From an uncultured Bacteroidales bacterium (lineage in GTDB: Bacteria; Bacteroidota; Bacteroidia; Bacteroidales; F082), in NCBI GenBank assembly GCA_900318085.1, contig ONJF01000001.1, positions 96,557 through 160,556 of the forward strand: 64,000 nucleotides of DNA, read 5' to 3'. Below, piece after piece: positions 35,749 to 45,294 of the stretch (the stretch's first letter is position 1; every line of letters starts with the position of its first letter). The notes beneath the pieces were generated by a model that ran no database searches, was not told the DNA's origin, and saw nothing but the letters and a program-made list of their open reading frames with translations. The position numbers were made by a program, and so were the translations under genes.

Positions 35749-38352
35749 ATGGACGATAACAATATCAACAATCCTGAAAATCAGGGAGAAACCCCAGAAG
35801 AACTCTCAGGAGAAAAAATTATCAAAGTCAATCTTGAAAACCAGATGAAGTCGGCTTACATCGACTATTCGATGTCCGTCATCATCTCGCGTGCCTTGCC
35901 CGATGTGCGCGATGGCCTCAAGCCGGTGCACCGTCGTGTGCTTTACGGCATGAAGGAACTGGGCGTCACATCACGCAGCGGCTACAAGAAGTCAGCCCGT
36001 ATCGTGGGTGAGGTGCTCGGTAAGTACCACCCGCACGGCGACTCGTCGGTCTACGACGCTATGGTGCGTATGGCCCAGAGTTGGTCATTGCGTTATCCTT
36101 TGGTCGATGGCCAAGGTAACTTCGGCTCGGTCGACGGCGACAGCCCTGCCGCCATGCGTTACACCGAGGCACGCCTTCAGAAGATTGCAGAAGAGATGCT
36201 CGACGACCTCGACAAGGACACCGTCGACTTCCAAAATAACTTCGATGACTCGTTGCAAGAGCCTACCGTGCTGCCTACCCAGATTCCTACCTTATTAGTT
36301 AACGGCACCAACGGTATCGCCGTGGGTATGGCCACCAACATGGCACCCCATAACCTCAGCGAGTGCGTCGACGGCATCATCGCCTATATCGACAACCGCG
36401 AGATCACCACGCAGGAGCTGATGCAATACATCAAGGCTCCCGATTTCCCGACTGCTGGCGTCATCTACGGCTACGAAGGTGTGCGCGAAGCGTTCGAGAC
36501 GGGTAGGGGACGCATCGTCCTCCGCGGCGAGACCCACTTCGAGGAACACAACGGCCATGAGCGCATCATCGCCACCTCCATTCCTTATCAGGTCAACAAG
36601 GCCGAGATGATTAAGAAGACCGCCGACCTCGTCAACGAGAAGAAGTTGGAAGGCCTGGCCGACATCCGCGACGAGTCAGACAGAAAAGGTATCCGCGTGG
36701 TGTACGAGCTGAAGCGTGATGCCAACCCCGACATTGTCCTGAACAAACTGTTCATGATGACTCCGCTGCAGAGCTCGTTTAATGTGAACAATGTGGCCTT
36801 GGTCAACGGCCGTCCCTATACCTTGAACCTCAAGCAGCTGATTGAGCATTTCGTGGCTCACCGTCACGAGATTATCCTGCGCCGCACGCGCTTTGAGCTG
36901 AAGAAAGCCGAAGACCGTGCCCACATCTTGGAAGGTTTGGCCCGCGCCATCGACATCGTCGATGAGATCATCGCCACCATCCGTGCCTGTAAGGGCGGCA
37001 CGCCTGAAGCCAAGCAAGCCATCATGGACAAGTTCGGCTTCGACGACCCGCAAGCCAGCGCCATCGTGGCCTACCGTCTCGGTCAGTTGGCTGGCCTCGA
37101 GATCAAGAAGATCATGGACGAGTTGGACGAAATCCACGAACGCATCAAGCATTTCCACGAAATTCTACAAAATGAGGAATTGCAGTTCCAGATCATCAAG
37201 GACGAACTGCTGGTCATCAAAGAAAAATATGGCGACGCCCGCCGCACCCAGATCGTGCCCGCCGCCGGTGAGTTCCGCATGGAAGACATCATCGCCGACG
37301 ACGCCGTGGTCATCACCATCTCGCACCTTGGTTACATCAAGCGCACGCCGCTGACCGAATACCGCGTGCAGAGCCGCGGCGGCAAGGGTTCGAAGGGCTC
37401 CGCCACTCGCGACACCGACTTCATCGAACATATCTTCACGGCCACCAACCACAACCATCTGCTCTTCTTCACCGAACAAGGCAAGTGCTACAAACTGCGC
37501 GCCTTCGAGATCCCAGAAGAGGGCAAGAACAGCAAGGGTCGTGCCATCCAGAACCTTTTGCCGCTCGACAAGGACAACAAGGTGATGGCCTACCTCAACG
37601 TGAAGAGCATGACCGATGAGGAATACCTCGAAAACAACTACATCATCCTCTGCACTAAGAAGGGTATCATCAAGAAGACCAATTTGGCCGCCTATAAGAA
37701 CGTGCGCCAAAATGGCATCATCGCCGTCAACATCCGCGAGGACGACCAGCTGCTTGAGGCTTGCCTCACCAGCGGCAACGATGAGGTGCTGATGGCTGTC
37801 CGTTCGGGCAAGGCCGTTCGCTTCAACGAGCAGACCGTCCGCCCGATGGGCCGTACCGCTACGGGCGTGAAAGCCATCACCTTGGGCTCGCCCGACGACG
37901 AAGTCATCGGCATGGTGTGCATCAACGACCCGCAACAGACCATCTTGGTGGTCTCCGAGAAGGGCTTCGGCAAGCGTTCCGACATCGAGGACTACCGCAT
38001 CACCAACCGTGGTGCGAAGGGCGTTAAGACCTTGAACATCACCGACAAGACCGGCGACCTCATCGCCATCAAGGCCGTGACCGACGACGAAGACCTGATG
38101 ATCATCAACAAGTCGGGCATCGTGATTCGCATGGCCGTTAGCAAGCTGCGTGTGATGGGTCGTGCCACCCAAGGCGTGAAGCTCATCGATCTGCGCGGCA
38201 CCGACGAAATCGCAGCCGTCACCAAGACCGAGCATGAGGACGAAGAAGAAACCGAGGTCGTTGAGCCTGTCGAAACGCTGACCGAAAATAATGACTCTGT
38301 CGATGGAGTCGAAGGGCCGACTGAAGAAGGTGAAACCACTTTGGAACAATAA
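35749..38352 (+). CDS. gyrA: DNA gyrase subunit A
   Basis: The breakage-reunion subunit of gyrase. The catalytic Tyr138 is in [10 protein letters not shown]. The quinolone-resistance region [12 protein letters not shown] keeps Ser99 and Asp103 (Ser83/Asp87 in E. coli numbering), the drug-sensitive residues. The GyrA-box-like [10 protein letters not shown] is near residue 541 at the start of the C-terminal beta-pinwheel, which argues for gyrase over topoisomerase IV. After the last blade comes an acidic tail (EHEDEEETE) into which a family C palindrome has been incorporated (VVEPVE..VEGPTE, 38257-38320). Its 867 residues are near the Bacteroidota norm. Confidence 0.96.
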   Translation: MDDNNINNPENQGETPEELSGEKIIKVNLENQMKSAYIDYSMSVIISRALPDVRDGLKPVHRRVLYGMKELGVTSRSGYKKSARIVGEVLGKYHPHGDSSVYDAMVRMAQSWSLRYPLVDGQGNFGSVDGDSPAAMRYTEARLQKIAEEMLDDLDKDTVDFQNNFDDSLQEPTVLPTQIPTLLVNGTNGIAVGMATNMAPHNLSECVDGIIAYIDNREITTQELMQYIKAPDFPTAGVIYGYEGVREAFETGRGRIVLRGETHFEEHNGHERIIATSIPYQVNKAEMIKKTADLVNEKKLEGLADIRDESDRKGIRVVYELKRDANPDIVLNKLFMMTPLQSSFNVNNVALVNGRPYTLNLKQLIEHFVAHRHEIILRRTRFELKKAEDRAHILEGLARAIDIVDEIIATIRACKGGTPEAKQAIMDKFGFDDPQASAIVAYRLGQLAGLEIKKIMDELDEIHERIKHFHEILQNEELQFQIIKDELLVIKEKYGDARRTQIVPAAGEFRMEDIIADDAVVITISHLGYIKRTPLTEYRVQSRGGKGSKGSATRDTDFIEHIFTATNHNHLLFFTEQGKCYKLRAFEIPEEGKNSKGRAIQNLLPLDKDNKVMAYLNVKSMTDEEYLENNYIILCTKKGIIKKTNLAAYKNVRQNGIIAVNIREDDQLLEACLTSGNDEVLMAVRSGKAVRFNEQTVRPMGRTATGVKAITLGSPDDEVIGMVCINDPQQTILVVSEKGFGKRSDIEDYRITNRGAKGVKTLNITDKTGDLIAIKAVTDDEDLMIINKSGIVIRMAVSKLRVMGRATQGVKLIDLRGTDEIAAVTKTEHEDEEETEVVEPVETLTENNDSVDGVEGPTEEGETTLEQ
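38257..38320. repeat. family C element within the gyrA 3' end
   Basis: GTCGTTGAGCCTGTCGAAAC (38257-38276) is the exact inverse of one arm of the element in the EEP nuclease gene. GTCGAAGGGCCGA (38308-38320) matches the other flank of the same element. The middle has diverged. Confidence 0.7.
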
Positions 38353-38409
38353 TTGTAAGGAAAGATAATAACCAACGAAAAATTGTCAAACTTTTAAATA
38401 ACAGGAAAA

Positions 38410-39582
38410 ATGAAAAAAGTAATGATTTTGCTGGTCATCGCCCTCACGGCTAACGTGATGATGGCCCAAAAGAAAGACAGAACCGATGCCTTCATGTACA
38501 ACAAGAACGGCCAATATGCCAAGGCTATGGCCTCTATTGAGAAGTGCGTCCACCACGAACAGTTCTTGGGTATGAAGCCCAATGACCAGGCTACGGCATG
38601 GCATTATCGTGCCATCATTTACCAAAATGTGCTCCAATCAGGAGATGAGGCACTGATTGCCCAAACCCCGGATGCCTTGGAGATCATTTACGAGTCGTTG
38701 ATGAACTGCATGAAGAATCCTAGTTTCCTTGAGGACAACAAACAGGATATCTACCAACGTGTGGAGATCGTGAAGAGTAACTACTATAACAGTGGTTATG
38801 AATTGTTCAAGACCCAAGATTATGCTGCAGCTGCACCGTTGTTCAAGAAAGCCTATGATATTGCCAAAACTCTGGGTACTTCAGACGCCAACGATATGCT
38901 GTATGCTGCCGGTCAAGCAAGTATGCTGTCGAAAGATTTCAATACGGCTCTTGAGTATTTCACGGAGCTGAAAAACAATGGAATGGAAAACGGTGATGTC
39001 TATCGTCATCTCGCCGCTTGCTACAATGGTCTGGGCAATGCCGAACAGGCCATGGCCATGATCAACGCAGGTCTGGAGAAAGATCCCAGCGATGCCAACC
39101 TCATCCTCGAGAAGGTGAATGCTTATCTGAAGGACGGTAAGGGCGCTGAAGCCATCGCCGACCTCGAAAAACTTCTTGAACTTGATCCCGAAAACGCCCA
39201 GTTGCTCTTCGTGCTTGGCACCATCTACGGTGACGACACCAACGAGGCTCTGTATGACACCGAAAAGGCCCGTCAATACTACGAGCAAGCCCTCAAAATC
39301 AAGCCCGATTATTATGACGCTACCTACAACATCGGTGTGCTTTACACCACGATGGCTAACAAGTACATCGAGCAGGCCAACGAAATCACCGGTTTCTCGA
39401 AGAAGGAACAGGAAGAGTACAATGGCCTCATCGAGCAAGCCAACGAGCTGCTTCGCACGGGTCTGCCTTACCTGCAGCGCGCTTACGAAGCCCAGCCTTC
39501 TGATGATGTGAAGAATGTGCTCCGTTCCATCTATGTGAAATTGAACATGATGGAAGAAGTGAAGGCCTTGGATGGAAAATAA
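38410..39582 (+). CDS. exported tetratricopeptide repeat protein
   Basis: A signal peptide (ends NVMMAQ) leads into about 370 residues of helical repeats. Clear TPRs occur in the second half, for example VYRHLAACYNGLGNAEQAMA and a later unit around YYEQALKIKPDYYDATYNIG. No catalytic domain is seen, so it is likely a periplasmic scaffold. It lies 57 nt after gyrA without an obvious promoter of its own and may be co-transcribed. A strong terminator follows the stop. The precise role is unknown. Confidence 0.82.
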   Translation: MKKVMILLVIALTANVMMAQKKDRTDAFMYNKNGQYAKAMASIEKCVHHEQFLGMKPNDQATAWHYRAIIYQNVLQSGDEALIAQTPDALEIIYESLMNCMKNPSFLEDNKQDIYQRVEIVKSNYYNSGYELFKTQDYAAAAPLFKKAYDIAKTLGTSDANDMLYAAGQASMLSKDFNTALEYFTELKNNGMENGDVYRHLAACYNGLGNAEQAMAMINAGLEKDPSDANLILEKVNAYLKDGKGAEAIADLEKLLELDPENAQLLFVLGTIYGDDTNEALYDTEKARQYYEQALKIKPDYYDATYNIGVLYTTMANKYIEQANEITGFSKKEQEEYNGLIEQANELLRTGLPYLQRAYEAQPSDDVKNVLRSIYVKLNMMEEVKALDGK

Positions 39583-39607
39583 TCCTACCTTGCATATCTA
39601 AACCATC

Positions 39608-39635
39608 AAGCCCCGAGAAATCGGGGCTTTTTTTG
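39608..39635 (+). terminator. rho-independent terminator after the TPR gene
   Basis: AAGCCCCGA-GAAA-TCGGGGCTT, a 9-bp stem with a GNRA tetraloop, followed by seven T. Confidence 0.93.
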
Positions 39636-39676
39636 TTTAAAAACTTGTGATTTTTGTTGACATATTAGAAAATCAC

Positions 39677-39684
39677 TATATTTG
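39677..39684 (+). promoter_or_regulatory. -7 element for the NfnAB-type fusion
   Basis: TATATTTG followed by CAAG; 44 nt before the ATG at 39729. Confidence 0.72.
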
Positions 39685-39728
39685 CAAGGAATTATACCCA
39701 TGAATAACTAACTCAACTTCCATAAATT

Positions 39729-41939
39729 ATGTTCGATATTTTACATAAAGAGACCTTTGCGGCTGAGACTTACCTCATGGATGTCTATGCGCCGCGTATC
39801 GCCCATTCGGCCTTGCCGGGCCAGTTTCTCATCATCAAAATGGAGGAGAACTCGGAGCGTATCCCGTTGACCATCAGTGACTACCATCGTGTTAGAGGTA
39901 CGGTGACCATCGTCTTCAAGGCCATCGGCGAGTCGACAAAGAAGATGGCTGAATACAAGGAAGGCGATCGTTTTGCAGACATCGTCGGTCCCTTGGGCAA
40001 GCCTTCTGAATTTGCCACGATGACTGCCGAGGAGTTGCGTAAGCGCTCATTCGTCTTCATCGGTGGTGGTGTGGGTATCGCACCAATCTATCCTCAAGTG
40101 AAGTGGTTGAACGACCATGGTGCCACAGCCGACTGTATCATCGGCGCCCGCACCAAGGACCTGCTCATCTTCGAAAAGGAACTGGCCGAGGTCAGTAACC
40201 TGTATGTCACCTCCGACGACGGCTCCACGGGTCGCAAGGGTTTGGTGACCGACGTGTTGCGCCAGTTGGTGGCCAGCGGCAAGCAATATGATGAAGCTGT
40301 GGCCATTGGTCCTATGATTATGATGAAGTTTGCCACCAAGACCTGCGAAGAACTGGGTATCCGCTGCACAGTGTCGCTCAATTCGATCATGGTTGACGGC
40401 ACAGGTATGTGCGGTGCTTGCCGTGTGAGCATCGGTGGTAAGACGAAGTTCACCTGTATCGATGGTCCCGAGTTCTTAGGTAAGGATGTCGACTTCGACG
40501 AGGCCATGAAACGTCAGGCTATGTATAATAATGTGGTGACACGCAAGCAACTTCAAGCCGAGGAGAAAGCCGAAGGCCATAAGTGCCATATCGGAGGCAT
40601 TAGCGAAGAGACATTCGACAAGAAAAAACGCGTTCCCGTGCCGGAACAGAAGCCTGAGATTCGCGCCCACAACTTCGACGAGGTATGCCTCGGCTATTCG
40701 GCCGACATGGCCATCATGGAGGCCCAGCGTTGCCTGCACTGCAAGAACCCGCAATGCGTGGAGCATTGCCCTGTCAGCGTCAACATCCCGGACTTCATCG
40801 CTCGCGTGGCCCAAGGCGACTTTGCGGGTGCTGCCGGTGTCATCAGCTGCGAATCGGCATTGCCTGCCGTATGCGGCCGTGTATGCCCGCAGGAGACCCA
40901 GTGCGAAGGTGCCTGTGTGATGGGCAAGCATGACCTGCACTTCAGCAGCCAAAGTATCCCGAACGGTCACAAGGTGGCCATCATCGGCAGTGGTCCTTCA
41001 GGCTTGACCTGCGCCAAGGACTTGCTCTCGATGGGTTACGATGTCACCATCTTCGAGGCTTTGCACGAGTTGGGAGGCGTGTTGATGTATGGCATCCCGT
41101 CGTTCCGTCTGCCGAAGGATACCGTCGTGAAGAAAGAGGTGGAGAGCGTGCGTAAGTTAGGCGCCAAGTTCGAGAAGGACGTGGTCGTCGGTCGCACCAT
41201 CACCATCGACGAGTTGATGAAACGCGAAGGCTTTGAGGCTGTCTTCGTCGGCTCGGGTGCTGGCTTCCCGATGATGCTGAATGTGCCTGGCGAGAACCTC
41301 TGCGGTGTGGTTTCGGCCAACGAGTTCCTGACCCGTAACAACCTTCTCTTCGCCTATAAGGAGGGCTATCAGACTCCGAACTATGTAGGTAAGAAAGTCG
41401 CTGTGGTCGGTGGCGGTAATGTGGCTATGGACGCCGCACGTACCGCTTTGCGTCTCGGTGCCGAGGTGCATATCGTCTACCGTCGTTCCGAGGCCGAGCT
41501 GCCTGCAAGAGTGGAGGAGGTGCACCATGCCAAGGAAGAAGGCGTCATCTTCGACCTGCTGACGGCTCCTGTCGAGGTGCTGGGCGACGAAAACGGCTGG
41601 GTGAAAGGCTTTAAGTGCGTGAAATGCGAACTGGGCGAGCCTGATGCCTCGGGTCGTAGGAGCCCCGTTCCGATCAAGGACTCGGAGTTTGTCCTCGATG
41701 TAGACATGATCATCATGGCACTCGGTACCTCACCGAACCCGTTGATTGGCAGCACGACGCGCAACCTCGAGTTGAACAGGAAGGGCTGCATCGTGGCCGA
41801 CGAGGTGGGCACAACCTCGCGTCCCGGTATCTTCGCTGGTGGCGATGCGGTGAGTGGTGCCGCCACGGTCATCCTCGCCATGGGTGCTGGCAAGAAGGCC
41901 GCCAAGGCGATTGACGAGTACATTAAGAGCCTGCATTGA
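39729..41939 (+). CDS. NfnA-NfnB-type fused flavoprotein (ferredoxin/NAD(P)H oxidoreductase)
   Basis: Two enzymes in one chain. Residues 1 to about 280 are a ferredoxin-NADP reductase-like unit of the DHOD-B/NfnA type: an FAD-binding start (RIPLTISDY), an NAD loop (FIGGGVGIAPIYPQ) and a [2Fe-2S] site (GMCGACRVSIGGKTKFTC). Residues about 310-736 are the glutamate-synthase-small-subunit/NfnB type: CLHCKNPQCVEHCP and CGRVCPQETQCEGAC for [4Fe-4S] clusters, VAIIGSGPSGLTCAKDL for FAD and VAVVGGGNVAMDAARTALR for NADPH. In anaerobes NfnAB bifurcates electrons between NADPH, NAD+ and ferredoxin; that role is likely but not proven here. The fusion is common in Bacteroidota and is often misnamed dihydroorotate dehydrogenase/glutamate synthase. 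Confidence 0.9.
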   Translation: MFDILHKETFAAETYLMDVYAPRIAHSALPGQFLIIKMEENSERIPLTISDYHRVRGTVTIVFKAIGESTKKMAEYKEGDRFADIVGPLGKPSEFATMTAEELRKRSFVFIGGGVGIAPIYPQVKWLNDHGATADCIIGARTKDLLIFEKELAEVSNLYVTSDDGSTGRKGLVTDVLRQLVASGKQYDEAVAIGPMIMMKFATKTCEELGIRCTVSLNSIMVDGTGMCGACRVSIGGKTKFTCIDGPEFLGKDVDFDEAMKRQAMYNNVVTRKQLQAEEKAEGHKCHIGGISEETFDKKKRVPVPEQKPEIRAHNFDEVCLGYSADMAIMEAQRCLHCKNPQCVEHCPVSVNIPDFIARVAQGDFAGAAGVISCESALPAVCGRVCPQETQCEGACVMGKHDLHFSSQSIPNGHKVAIIGSGPSGLTCAKDLLSMGYDVTIFEALHELGGVLMYGIPSFRLPKDTVVKKEVESVRKLGAKFEKDVVVGRTITIDELMKREGFEAVFVGSGAGFPMMLNVPGENLCGVVSANEFLTRNNLLFAYKEGYQTPNYVGKKVAVVGGGNVAMDAARTALRLGAEVHIVYRRSEAELPARVEEVHHAKEEGVIFDLLTAPVEVLGDENGWVKGFKCVKCELGEPDASGRRSPVPIKDSEFVLDVDMIIMALGTSPNPLIGSTTRNLELNRKGCIVADEVGTTSRPGIFAGGDAVSGAATVILAMGAGKKAAKAIDEYIKSLH

Positions 41940-41972
41940 CGCTTAGCTGCGTAGTAAACAATGCCCCTTTTT

Positions 41973-42060
41973 CCTCATGGCGGAGGAACATCCGCCATCT
42001 CCCAAGCGCGGAGACGAGTCTCTATCGTTTGGGAGATTGCGGGTCAAGCCCGCAATGAGG
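41973..42060. repeat. cloverleaf-forming repeat, family B copy 3
   Basis: Outer stem CCTCAT/ATGAGG and hairpins GGCGGAGGAACATCCGCC, TCTCCCAA..TTGGGAGA and TTGCGGGTCAAGCCCGCAA. The outer stem extends imperfectly into the flanks: GTAGTAAACAATGCCCC (from 41951) against CAGGGGTTTGTTATTAC (to 42080), reaching the stop codon of the next gene. Confidence 0.88.
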
Positions 42061-42076
42061 AAACAGGGGTTTGTTA

Positions 42077-42376
42077 TTACTCTTTGATTTCCACATAAAA
42101 CACCGTCGGGTCATCTTCCTCATCGAATGACTCGTCCGTATAGTATTGTCCGGGTTTGCCATCGTCCTGGAAGAGGAGGAGGGTCACCTTCTTGAAGGGG
42201 ATAGGTTGGCCGTTTTTGCTGTAACGCTCGATGTCGGCTTCGGTGAGACCTTCCATATGCATCATCTTGAGCATCATGGCGAGGTCGAGGTTGACATTAA
42301 GGAGCTCCTGTTTCCATTCGATGCTGATCACCGCTGTGGTGTAGAGCTTAAAGTTTTTGACTTCGACTTTTTTCAT
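42077..42376 (-). CDS. small hypothetical protein
   Basis: A 99-residue protein with no signal peptide, membrane helix or motif I recognise. It begins MKKVEVKNFKLYTTAVISI and ends in an acidic stretch (ESFDEEDDPTVFYVEIKE). Codon use resembles neighbouring chromosomal genes, which supports it being real. A family B repeat abuts its 3' end and a TGGCT-rich inverted repeat its 5' side. Confidence 0.65.
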   Translation of the reverse strand: MKKVEVKNFKLYTTAVISIEWKQELLNVNLDLAMMLKMMHMEGLTEADIERYSKNGQPIPFKKVTLLLFQDDGKPGQYYTDESFDEEDDPTVFYVEIKE

Positions 42377-42386
42377 GGTAATTACT

Positions 42387-42454
42387 TTGGCTACTGGCTG
42401 CTGGCTATTGGCTTATTTGGCAGTACAGCCAAAGGCCAAGAGCCAGAAGCCAGA
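42387..42454. repeat. word-like inverted repeat (CTGGCT / AGCCAG)
   Basis: TTGGCTACTGGCTGCTGGCT on the left and GCCAAGAGCCAGAAGCCAG on the right can pair imperfectly. It lies between divergent genes. Confidence 0.55.
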
Positions 42455-42538
42455 GGCGATTGATGACGCGAAATTCCGAAAAAAAACCGAATTTGAAAGA
42501 TTTTGCATGAAAATTGTAGTCCTTTGAAATGAATTTTA

Positions 42539-42546
42539 TAATTTTG
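42539..42546 (+). promoter_or_regulatory. -7 element for the MORN/YwqK-like gene
   Basis: TAATTTTG, 25 nt before the ATG at 42572. Confidence 0.65.
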
Positions 42547-42571
42547 TCCATCATTTAAAAAGAATAAGACA

Positions 42572-43240
42572 ATGCGTAAGACTTTGATTATTATTGTTAT
42601 GGCTTTGTGTGCCATGCCGATGTTTGCCCAAACAGTCGAAACGGTTGACGTAAAGAAAGCTCCCAACGGAGTGTTTACGACGGCTGTTGCCGATTATACG
42701 ATTGAAGGCACAGTGCTAAATGGGCAGAAGGTGGGCACTTGGTTTGAGTATTTCAACAATGGCTCCTTCCTTCCCAAGAAGACCGTGAACTATGTCAATG
42801 GCAAAATGAATGGAGCATACATCGAAATCGACAAGACGGGCTCGATTACCAAAATGGCCGAGTATAAGAATGATAAGCTGGACGGCCAGTATTGCGAGTG
42901 GTATCGCGGTGGACGCCTTTCGAAGATGAACACATATAAGAACGGTGTGCTGGAAGGTAGGCAGATCCTTTGCTACGAGAAGGGTGGCAACCTTGAAGTC
43001 TCCGAATACAAAAACGGTGCCCGTGACGGTTTGACGACATGGTACTACGAGAACGGCAACAAGAAGATGACCATCGAATATAAACAAGGCCAGTTTGATG
43101 GCAAACAAGAGACTTTCTATTCTGACGGTCAGCTCAAGAGTGAGGCCACATACAAAAACGGCAAGATGCAAGGCAAGAAAAAGACTTATGCTGAGAAGCC
43201 GCAGGCCAAGAAGGATAAAGAGGACGGGAAGAAAAAGTAA
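42572..43240 (+). CDS. exported MORN-repeat (YwqK-like) protein
   Basis: A signal peptide (ends MPMFAQ) is followed by six or more MORN-type repeats of about 23 residues with the pattern YKNGxxxGxxxxYYxNGxL, for example EYKNGARDGLTTWYYENGNK. The C-terminus is very lysine-rich (KKDKEDGKKK). The repeats form beta-hairpin sheets. Many Bacteroidota proteins of this type are annotated as YwqK-family antitoxin, but no toxin gene adjoins, so that role should not be assumed. A terminator follows. Confidence 0.82.
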   Translation: MRKTLIIIVMALCAMPMFAQTVETVDVKKAPNGVFTTAVADYTIEGTVLNGQKVGTWFEYFNNGSFLPKKTVNYVNGKMNGAYIEIDKTGSITKMAEYKNDKLDGQYCEWYRGGRLSKMNTYKNGVLEGRQILCYEKGGNLEVSEYKNGARDGLTTWYYENGNKKMTIEYKQGQFDGKQETFYSDGQLKSEATYKNGKMQGKKKTYAEKPQAKKDKEDGKKK

Positions 43241-43261
43241 GTTTTTATAGGTAATGAACAT

Positions 43262-43293
43262 ACGCGGAGAGGGAAGCCTTTCCGCGTTTTTTT
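43262..43293 (+). terminator. rho-independent terminator after the MORN gene
   Basis: ACGCGGAGAGG pairs with CCTTTCCGCGT (one G-T pair), followed by a run of T. Confidence 0.88.
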
Positions 43294-43317
43294 GTGCCAA
43301 GAGACGGCCATTTTTTG

Positions 43318-43325
43318 TAATTTTG
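43318..43325 (+). promoter_or_regulatory. -7 element for the TonB receptor (possibly leaderless)
   Basis: TAATTTTG followed by CCGCC ends 8 nt before the ATG at 43334. Confidence 0.6.
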
Positions 43326-43333
43326 CCGCCATT

Positions 43334-45262
43334 ATGAGGTGTCTTTGGCATTATATGGTATGTGTGTTCCTATGCGTTGTGAGTCTCTCCCTTCGCGCCC
43401 AAGACACTATCACGCTGAACGCGGTGGAGGTGACGGCCGACAAATACCATGATATTGAAGCCCTCAAGCCATTGGTGATGAAGAAGTTGGATACCATCGT
43501 GCTGCAATCAAAGAGTACCTCCAACCTTTCGGATCTTTTGATCAAACACAGCCCTGTATTCATCAAGACCTATGGGCCTGGCGGTACGTCGACGGCTTCT
43601 TTTCGTGGCACTACAGCGAGTCATACCTTAGTGCTATGGAATGGATTTCAGCTTAACGCGCCCACCCTCGGGCAAGTCGACTTCAGCACCATCCCCGTAT
43701 TCCTTGTCGACGATGTCAGCCTTAACTGGGGCAGTGGAACCTCCAACAACAGTGGTGGCTTGGGCGGCACTGTCAACATCGACAATACTCACCACTTTGG
43801 CGATGGATTTCTGCTCGACCTGAAGCAGACCTACGGTAGCTTCAACACCTTGGGCAGCTTTGTGACGGTGGGTCACTACGGTAAGAAGTTCTCATTTCGC
43901 GTGAAGGCCTATCGCAACTCGTCGGACAACGACTTCGAATACAACAACACAGGCGTGTTTCCTGCCCAGCGCATGAAGCAGCGTAACGCCGATTTTGTCG
44001 ACTACGGGGTGATGCCCGAGGTCAGTTTCATGCTGAAAAACAGCGTCATCAGCGCCTCTTCGTGGAACCAGTGGAACGACCGCAACCTGCCGCCCATCAT
44101 GACCAATGCCAACAACAAGAACTTCGAAGAGTGGACCAAGGATAGTTTCTCGCGTAACTTTTTGTCGTTCAAAACCTTCTGGAATACGGGTAACCTGCAA
44201 TTGAAGTCGGCTGCCTTTATTGAGAACCAACGCTATTTCCTTGAGGTGCGTAATCCGGAGACCAACGGATTCGTGACGGGTATCAACTCGGAGAACCATG
44301 CCTTGGTGCTGCACCAGATTGCCAACCTTGAGCAGCAACTCTACCAGAGTTGGACCTTGAAGGCCAAGTTGCAATGGGACAACGAGCGCGTGCGCTCTAA
44401 CAACTACGAAGGGCAGAAACTACGCAATATGATCTCGGCCTATGCCGCTGTTGACGGAGAGCCGTTCAACTGCGCCAAACTCAACCTAACGGCGCGCTAC
44501 GACTGGACCGACGGCAATCCTATGGGCCTGTTTCCGACGGCGACCTTTTCGTACCAACTGCCCTTCTATAAGGCGGTCAGCTTCACCTTGGGCTACAGCC
44601 ATAACTACCGCAACCCGTCTTTAAATGACCTCTATTGGTATCCAGGCGGCAACCCCGATTTGTTGCCAGAGAACGGCCGTACGGCCGACCTTGCCTTGAA
44701 ATACGGTTTGCAGAAGGGACCGTTCAAGCTCGATTTGCGCACGGGTGGTTACCTCTCGTGGGTCAAGAACTGGATCCAGTGGAAACCCAGTTTCTATCGT
44801 TATTGGGTGCCAGAGAATGTGGCGATGGTCTTCGCCCGAGGCATTGAGAACCATGTTGACGCCTCGTTTGTCGAGGGCGACTGGAAAGTTAGCCTGTCGG
44901 GCAATTATGTATACACCGTCACCACTGATGAGAGCGAGGCCGCACAGATGCAGGGCGTCAAGGGCAAGCAGCTGATCTACATCCCGCGCCATCACGGCAA
45001 TATGTTTATCGATACCCGATGGAAGACCTGGAGCTTGAGTTACACGCTGGAAGCCACTGGCAGCCGTAGCACCTCGTATGCCGACGAGGAGACCTATCCC
45101 TTGCGGGCCTATTGCCTCCATCACATCGCTATTGGTAAGCAGATCAAGAAATTCCGCGTTGAGTTGCGCTGCAACAACCTCACCGACAAAGAATACCAGA
45201 ATGTTATCTGGCGTGCCATGCCGGGTCGGAGTTTTGAGGTGATGGTGAATTACAAGTATTAG
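43334..45262 (+). CDS. TonB-dependent outer-membrane receptor
   Basis: A signal peptide (ends LSLRAQ) supports ATG 43334. The plug domain spans about residues 30-170: a TonB-box-like start (DTITLNAVEVTAD), then SFRGTTASHTLVLWNGF and GSGTSNNSGGLGGTVNI, the hallmark plug motifs. The rest is a 22-strand barrel ending GRSFEVMVNYKY with a terminal aromatic. There is no N-terminal carboxypeptidase-like domain and no SusD partner nearby, so it is not a typical SusC. It resembles the BtuB/iron-complex receptor group. Ligand unknown; it is a single gene between a terminator and a convergent DUF3667 gene. Confidence 0.88.
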   Translation: MRCLWHYMVCVFLCVVSLSLRAQDTITLNAVEVTADKYHDIEALKPLVMKKLDTIVLQSKSTSNLSDLLIKHSPVFIKTYGPGGTSTASFRGTTASHTLVLWNGFQLNAPTLGQVDFSTIPVFLVDDVSLNWGSGTSNNSGGLGGTVNIDNTHHFGDGFLLDLKQTYGSFNTLGSFVTVGHYGKKFSFRVKAYRNSSDNDFEYNNTGVFPAQRMKQRNADFVDYGVMPEVSFMLKNSVISASSWNQWNDRNLPPIMTNANNKNFEEWTKDSFSRNFLSFKTFWNTGNLQLKSAAFIENQRYFLEVRNPETNGFVTGINSENHALVLHQIANLEQQLYQSWTLKAKLQWDNERVRSNNYEGQKLRNMISAYAAVDGEPFNCAKLNLTARYDWTDGNPMGLFPTATFSYQLPFYKAVSFTLGYSHNYRNPSLNDLYWYPGGNPDLLPENGRTADLALKYGLQKGPFKLDLRTGGYLSWVKNWIQWKPSFYRYWVPENVAMVFARGIENHVDASFVEGDWKVSLSGNYVYTVTTDESEAAQMQGVKGKQLIYIPRHHGNMFIDTRWKTWSLSYTLEATGSRSTSYADEETYPLRAYCLHHIAIGKQIKKFRVELRCNNLTDKEYQNVIWRAMPGRSFEVMVNYKY

Positions 45263-45294
45263 ATGACGCGCAGTTTCTGGCGGGTGCAATGATG

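Noticed and set aside
37165-38349. 394-codon minus-strand frame opposite gyrA
   Set aside because: Shadow of gyrA codon bias; no domain and no promoter.
42572-43240. Toxin-antitoxin module for the YwqK-like protein
   Set aside because: No toxin gene adjoins, and the protein is exported.
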